Origin: an uncultured Moraxella sp. | Lineage (GTDB): Bacteria; Pseudomonadota; Gammaproteobacteria; Pseudomonadales; Moraxellaceae | DNA: 10,407 nucleotides | NCBI GenBank assembly: GCA_937889485.1 | Contig: CALAPG010000086.1 | Span: 1-10,407, forward strand | Direction: 5' to 3' | Part shown: positions 6,814-10,407 of the stretch, piece after piece | Position numbering within the stretch: the first letter of the stretch is position 1 | Layout: every line of letters begins with the position of its first letter | Position numbers and translations under genes: made by a program | Notes under the pieces: model-generated | Database searches by the model: none | Told to the model about the DNA's origin: nothing | The model's input: only the letters and a program-made list of their open reading frames with translations

Positions 6814-8970
6814 ATGATTTATCAAGGAAATAGCCTCTCAGTATCGCTACTCGAAGACGGTATTGCTAAGTTAAGCTACGATAATCAAAAAGAAATCGTG
6901 AATAAGTTTGACCAAGCAACCGTTCAAGAATTTGCCGAAGCAGTAGCGGCGTTAGAGCAAGCCTCAGAGGTCAAAGGGCTCATCGTAACGTCAGGTAAGA
7001 AAGTATTTATTGCTGGGGCTGACATCACTGAATTTGTTGGAAACTTCAAAAAACCAGAAAACGAAATCGCCGCTTGGGTCTTTGAAATCAATAAGACCTT
7101 TAACCGTTTTGAAGACCTACCATTTCCAAAAGTCGCTGCCATTAATGGCGCTGCCATGGGTGGTGGTACCGAGATGACATTGGTATGTGATTACCGTGTC
7201 ATGAGCGACAAAGCGAGCATTGGTTTACCTGAAGTTAAATTAGGTATCTTCCCAGGATTTGGCGGTTCTGTCCGCTTGCCTCGTATCATTGGTATTGACA
7301 ACGCGCTAGAAATCATCGCCACGGGCGAGGCGCAAAAACCCGCCGCTGCCCTTAAAGTTGGCATGGTAGATGCGGTGGTATCTGCTGAACAGTTAGAAGC
7401 CTCTGCCATTGATTTGGTCAAAAAATGTATCAAAGGTGAATTGGACTGGAAAGCCCGTCATAACGAAAAACTTAGCCCAGTCAAGCTCAATCCACTAGAG
7501 CAAGCCATGGCGTTTAACTCAGCCAAAGGCGTCTTATTTGCAAAAGCCAATCCTGCACAATACCCAGCACCCAAAATTGCCCTAGAAGCCATCGAAAAAC
7601 ACGTCAACTTACCGCGCGACAAAGCCCTAGAAGTAGAAGCGGCAAGCTTTGCTAAAGCTGCCAAAACCCCACAAGCTGAAAGCTTGGTTGGACTATTCTT
7701 AAATGACCAAGCGGTGCGCAAATTGGTCAAACAGCACACCGCCAAAGCACACGATATCAAAGAAGCCGCCGTACTTGGTGCAGGTATCATGGGTGGCGGT
7801 ATTGCCTACCAAGCCGCATCAAAAGGCTTGCCTATTATCATGAAAGACATCAAATCAGAGCAGCTTGACTTGGGTATGTCTGAAGCCAGCAAACACCTTG
7901 CTAGCGGTATGAAACGTGGCAAAATCACCCCAGAGATTATGGGACAAACCCTAAGCCGCATTCGTCCCACCCTCAATTATGGGGACTTTGGCGAAACCGA
8001 TATCGTCATCGAAGCGGTGGTCGAAAACCCAAAAGTTAAACATGCCGTACTCAAAGAAGTGGAAGGCTTGGTCAAAAAAGATTGTATCTTGGCGTCAAAT
8101 ACGTCAACTATTTCAATCACCTACTTGGCATCTGTGCTTGAGCGTCCAGAGAATTTTGTAGGCATGCACTTCTTTAACCCTGTACACCGTATGCCATTGG
8201 TAGAGGTGATTCGTGGTGAAAAATCAAGCGAAGAAGCCATTGCTACCACTGTTGCGTTAGCAGAAAAAATGGGTAAAGTGCCAGTCGTGGTCAATGACTG
8301 CCCAGGATTCTTGGTCAACCGCGTGTTATTCCCTTACTTTGGCGCATTTGATTTATTAATGAAAGAAGGCGCAGATTTTCAGCATATTGACAAAGTTATG
8401 GAAAAATTCGGCTGGCCGATGGGCCCTGCCTACCTAATCGACGTAGTCGGTCTAGATACAGGAGTGCATGGCGCTGAAGTGATGGCAGAGGGTTTCCCTG
8501 ACCGTATGAAACCTGACTACAAAGGTAGCATCGCTGCACTCTTTGAAGCCAACCGCCTAGGACAAAAGAACGGGGTAGGTTTCTACAAATATGAAGTGGA
8601 CAAAAAAGGCAAACCTGCCAAAAAAGCTGACCCTGCAACATTAGAGGTCTTAAAATCTGTGGTGGCAGACAGCAAACCATTTGAAGACCAAGAAATCGTA
8701 GACCGTATGATGCTGGCACTTTGCAACGAAACCGTGCGCTGCCTAGAAGACAACATCGTTGCCACGCCCGCAGAGGCAGATATGGCAATGATTATGGGGA
8801 TTGGTTTCCCACCGTTCCGTGGCGGCCCATGCCGTTATATTGACCAAGTTGGTTTAGACAACTACTTGGCGCTGTGTGAAAAATACGCCTATTTAGGTAA
8901 AGCCTACGAAGCCCCTCAAAAAATCCGTGACATGGCTGCCAAAGGCGAAACTTTTTACCCACAAGCATAA
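6814..8970 (+). CDS. fadB: fatty acid oxidation complex subunit alpha FadB
   Basis: FadB is the multifunctional alpha subunit of the aerobic beta-oxidation complex. It has enoyl-CoA hydratase, delta3-delta2-enoyl-CoA isomerase, 3-hydroxyacyl-CoA epimerase and L-3-hydroxyacyl-CoA dehydrogenase activities. The 718 residues compare with about 729 in E. coli. Residues 1 to about 190 are the crotonase domain, with [10 protein letters not shown] at 65-74 and the two catalytic glutamates at E120 (GGGTEM) and E140 (GLPEV). From about 315 is the NAD-binding Rossmann domain with GAGIMGGG at 322-329. The dehydrogenase catalytic His452 in [12 protein letters not shown] and its partner E464 follow, then the C-terminal helical domain ([27 protein letters not shown] region and GFPPFRGGP). 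A strong AAGGAG lies 7-8 bases before the ATG. fadA follows 30 bases after the stop, so the two form an operon. Confidence 0.97.
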   Translation: MIYQGNSLSVSLLEDGIAKLSYDNQKEIVNKFDQATVQEFAEAVAALEQASEVKGLIVTSGKKVFIAGADITEFVGNFKKPENEIAAWVFEINKTFNRFEDLPFPKVAAINGAAMGGGTEMTLVCDYRVMSDKASIGLPEVKLGIFPGFGGSVRLPRIIGIDNALEIIATGEAQKPAAALKVGMVDAVVSAEQLEASAIDLVKKCIKGELDWKARHNEKLSPVKLNPLEQAMAFNSAKGVLFAKANPAQYPAPKIALEAIEKHVNLPRDKALEVEAASFAKAAKTPQAESLVGLFLNDQAVRKLVKQHTAKAHDIKEAAVLGAGIMGGGIAYQAASKGLPIIMKDIKSEQLDLGMSEASKHLASGMKRGKITPEIMGQTLSRIRPTLNYGDFGETDIVIEAVVENPKVKHAVLKEVEGLVKKDCILASNTSTISITYLASVLERPENFVGMHFFNPVHRMPLVEVIRGEKSSEEAIATTVALAEKMGKVPVVVNDCPGFLVNRVLFPYFGAFDLLMKEGADFQHIDKVMEKFGWPMGPAYLIDVVGLDTGVHGAEVMAEGFPDRMKPDYKGSIAALFEANRLGQKNGVGFYKYEVDKKGKPAKKADPATLEVLKSVVADSKPFEDQEIVDRMMLALCNETVRCLEDNIVATPAEADMAMIMGIGFPPFRGGPCRYIDQVGLDNYLALCEKYAYLGKAYEAPQKIRDMAAKGETFYPQA

Positions 8971-9000
8971 TCGACAAACATAAATTTTAAGGAGAATTAA

Positions 9001-10173
<1,173 letters not shown>

Positions 10174-10188
10174 TCATTTTGTTGTAAC

Positions 10189-10220
10189 AAAAGCCCTTGA
10201 TCTGAATCAAGGGTTTTTTT
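10189..10220 (+). terminator. rho-independent terminator of fadBA
   Basis: CCCTTGAT (10194-10201) pairs perfectly with ATCAAGGG (10206-10213) around a CTGA loop. The stem is extended by a G-T pair and A-T pairs, with a seven-T run at 10214-10220. It lies 16 bases after the fadA stop. Confidence 0.95.
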
Positions 10221-10340
10221 ACGCACTCACTTTGCTTTACGGATGTTGTTTTACTAATACTGCTTTACCATAAAGTCTAAGAAAATTTTTGCCAAATCTG
10301 TTATGTTGTCTAGACAAAAATAGATAAATATAGGTGTATT

Positions 10341-10407
10341 GTGAGTTTATTCCAAAATCTACTAATTATTTGTATATTAGTGTTGATTTCCAGTTTTTTC
10401 TCCATTT
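10341..10407 (+). CDS. N-terminus of a DUF21/CNNM (HlyC/CorC, YtfL-like) membrane protein, cut by the window edge
   Basis: Reading from a GTG at 10341, the frame stays open to the window end and gives 22 residues: a short MSLFQNL start, then a very hydrophobic helix ending in ISSFFSI. This strongly resembles the first membrane helix of the DUF21/CNNM transporter-like family (YtfL and relatives, often annotated as hemolysin family or CorC/HlyC), where an S-x-FFS motif sits at the end of the first helix and is followed by a Glu/Ile motif beyond this window. AGGTG (10332-10336) lies 4 bases before the GTG, and no in-frame ATG precedes it before a stop. With only 22 residues the family call is tentative. 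The protein would be an inner-membrane protein with cytoplasmic CBS domains, proposed to act in divalent-cation or polyamine efflux. Confidence 0.5.
   Translation, partial: MSLFQNLLIICILVLISSFFSI

Noticed and set aside
8396..8788. Minus-strand frame of 130 codons opposite fadB.
   Set aside because: It is a shadow frame rich in Leu/Cys/Arg/Pro with no ribosome binding site, inside a fadB that is intact through this region.

Overview
The window reads as an ordinary chromosomal segment of a gammaproteobacterium. The protein sequences (the MreB phosphate-binding region, a lipoprotein-type cytochrome c5, FadB/FadA) and the moderate GC content point most towards Moraxellaceae (the Moraxella/Psychrobacter group). 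That placement is my inference from family resemblance, not a search result. I find no mobile element, CRISPR array, tRNA or rRNA, and no clear sign of a new multi-gene system.

Left part (1-3450, + strand): a cell-shape cluster mreB-mreC-mreD, followed closely by maf (a YhdE-type nucleotide pyrophosphatase). MreB forms the cytoplasmic filament, and MreC and MreD are its membrane partners in the elongasome. A bidirectional hairpin terminator at 3412-3449 separates this unit from the convergent genes that follow.

Middle part (3464-4303, - strand): rpsU (ribosomal protein bS21), then a GatB/YqeY-domain protein. rpsU has its own terminator and a perfect hairpin in its leader. A gene-free stretch (4304-4838) lies between rpsU and the divergent cytochrome gene.

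Centre-right (4839-6447, + strand): three single-gene units. They are a probable outer- or inner-membrane-anchored cytochrome c5 with an Ala/Pro-rich tether, ending in a very strong terminator; a YbaK-type Cys-tRNA(Pro) deacylase; and a small tautomerase-superfamily protein resembling 5-carboxymethyl-2-hydroxymuconate isomerase, with no other aromatic-catabolism genes beside it.

Right part (6448-10220, + strand): a 366-bp regulatory region with an inverted repeat next to a TATAAT and a 10-bp direct repeat, then fadB-fadA. These encode the alpha and beta subunits of the aerobic fatty-acid beta-oxidation multienzyme complex and end in a clear terminator. The last 67 bases hold the start of a membrane protein, read from a GTG, whose N-terminus resembles the DUF21/CNNM (HlyC/CorC, YtfL-like) family.
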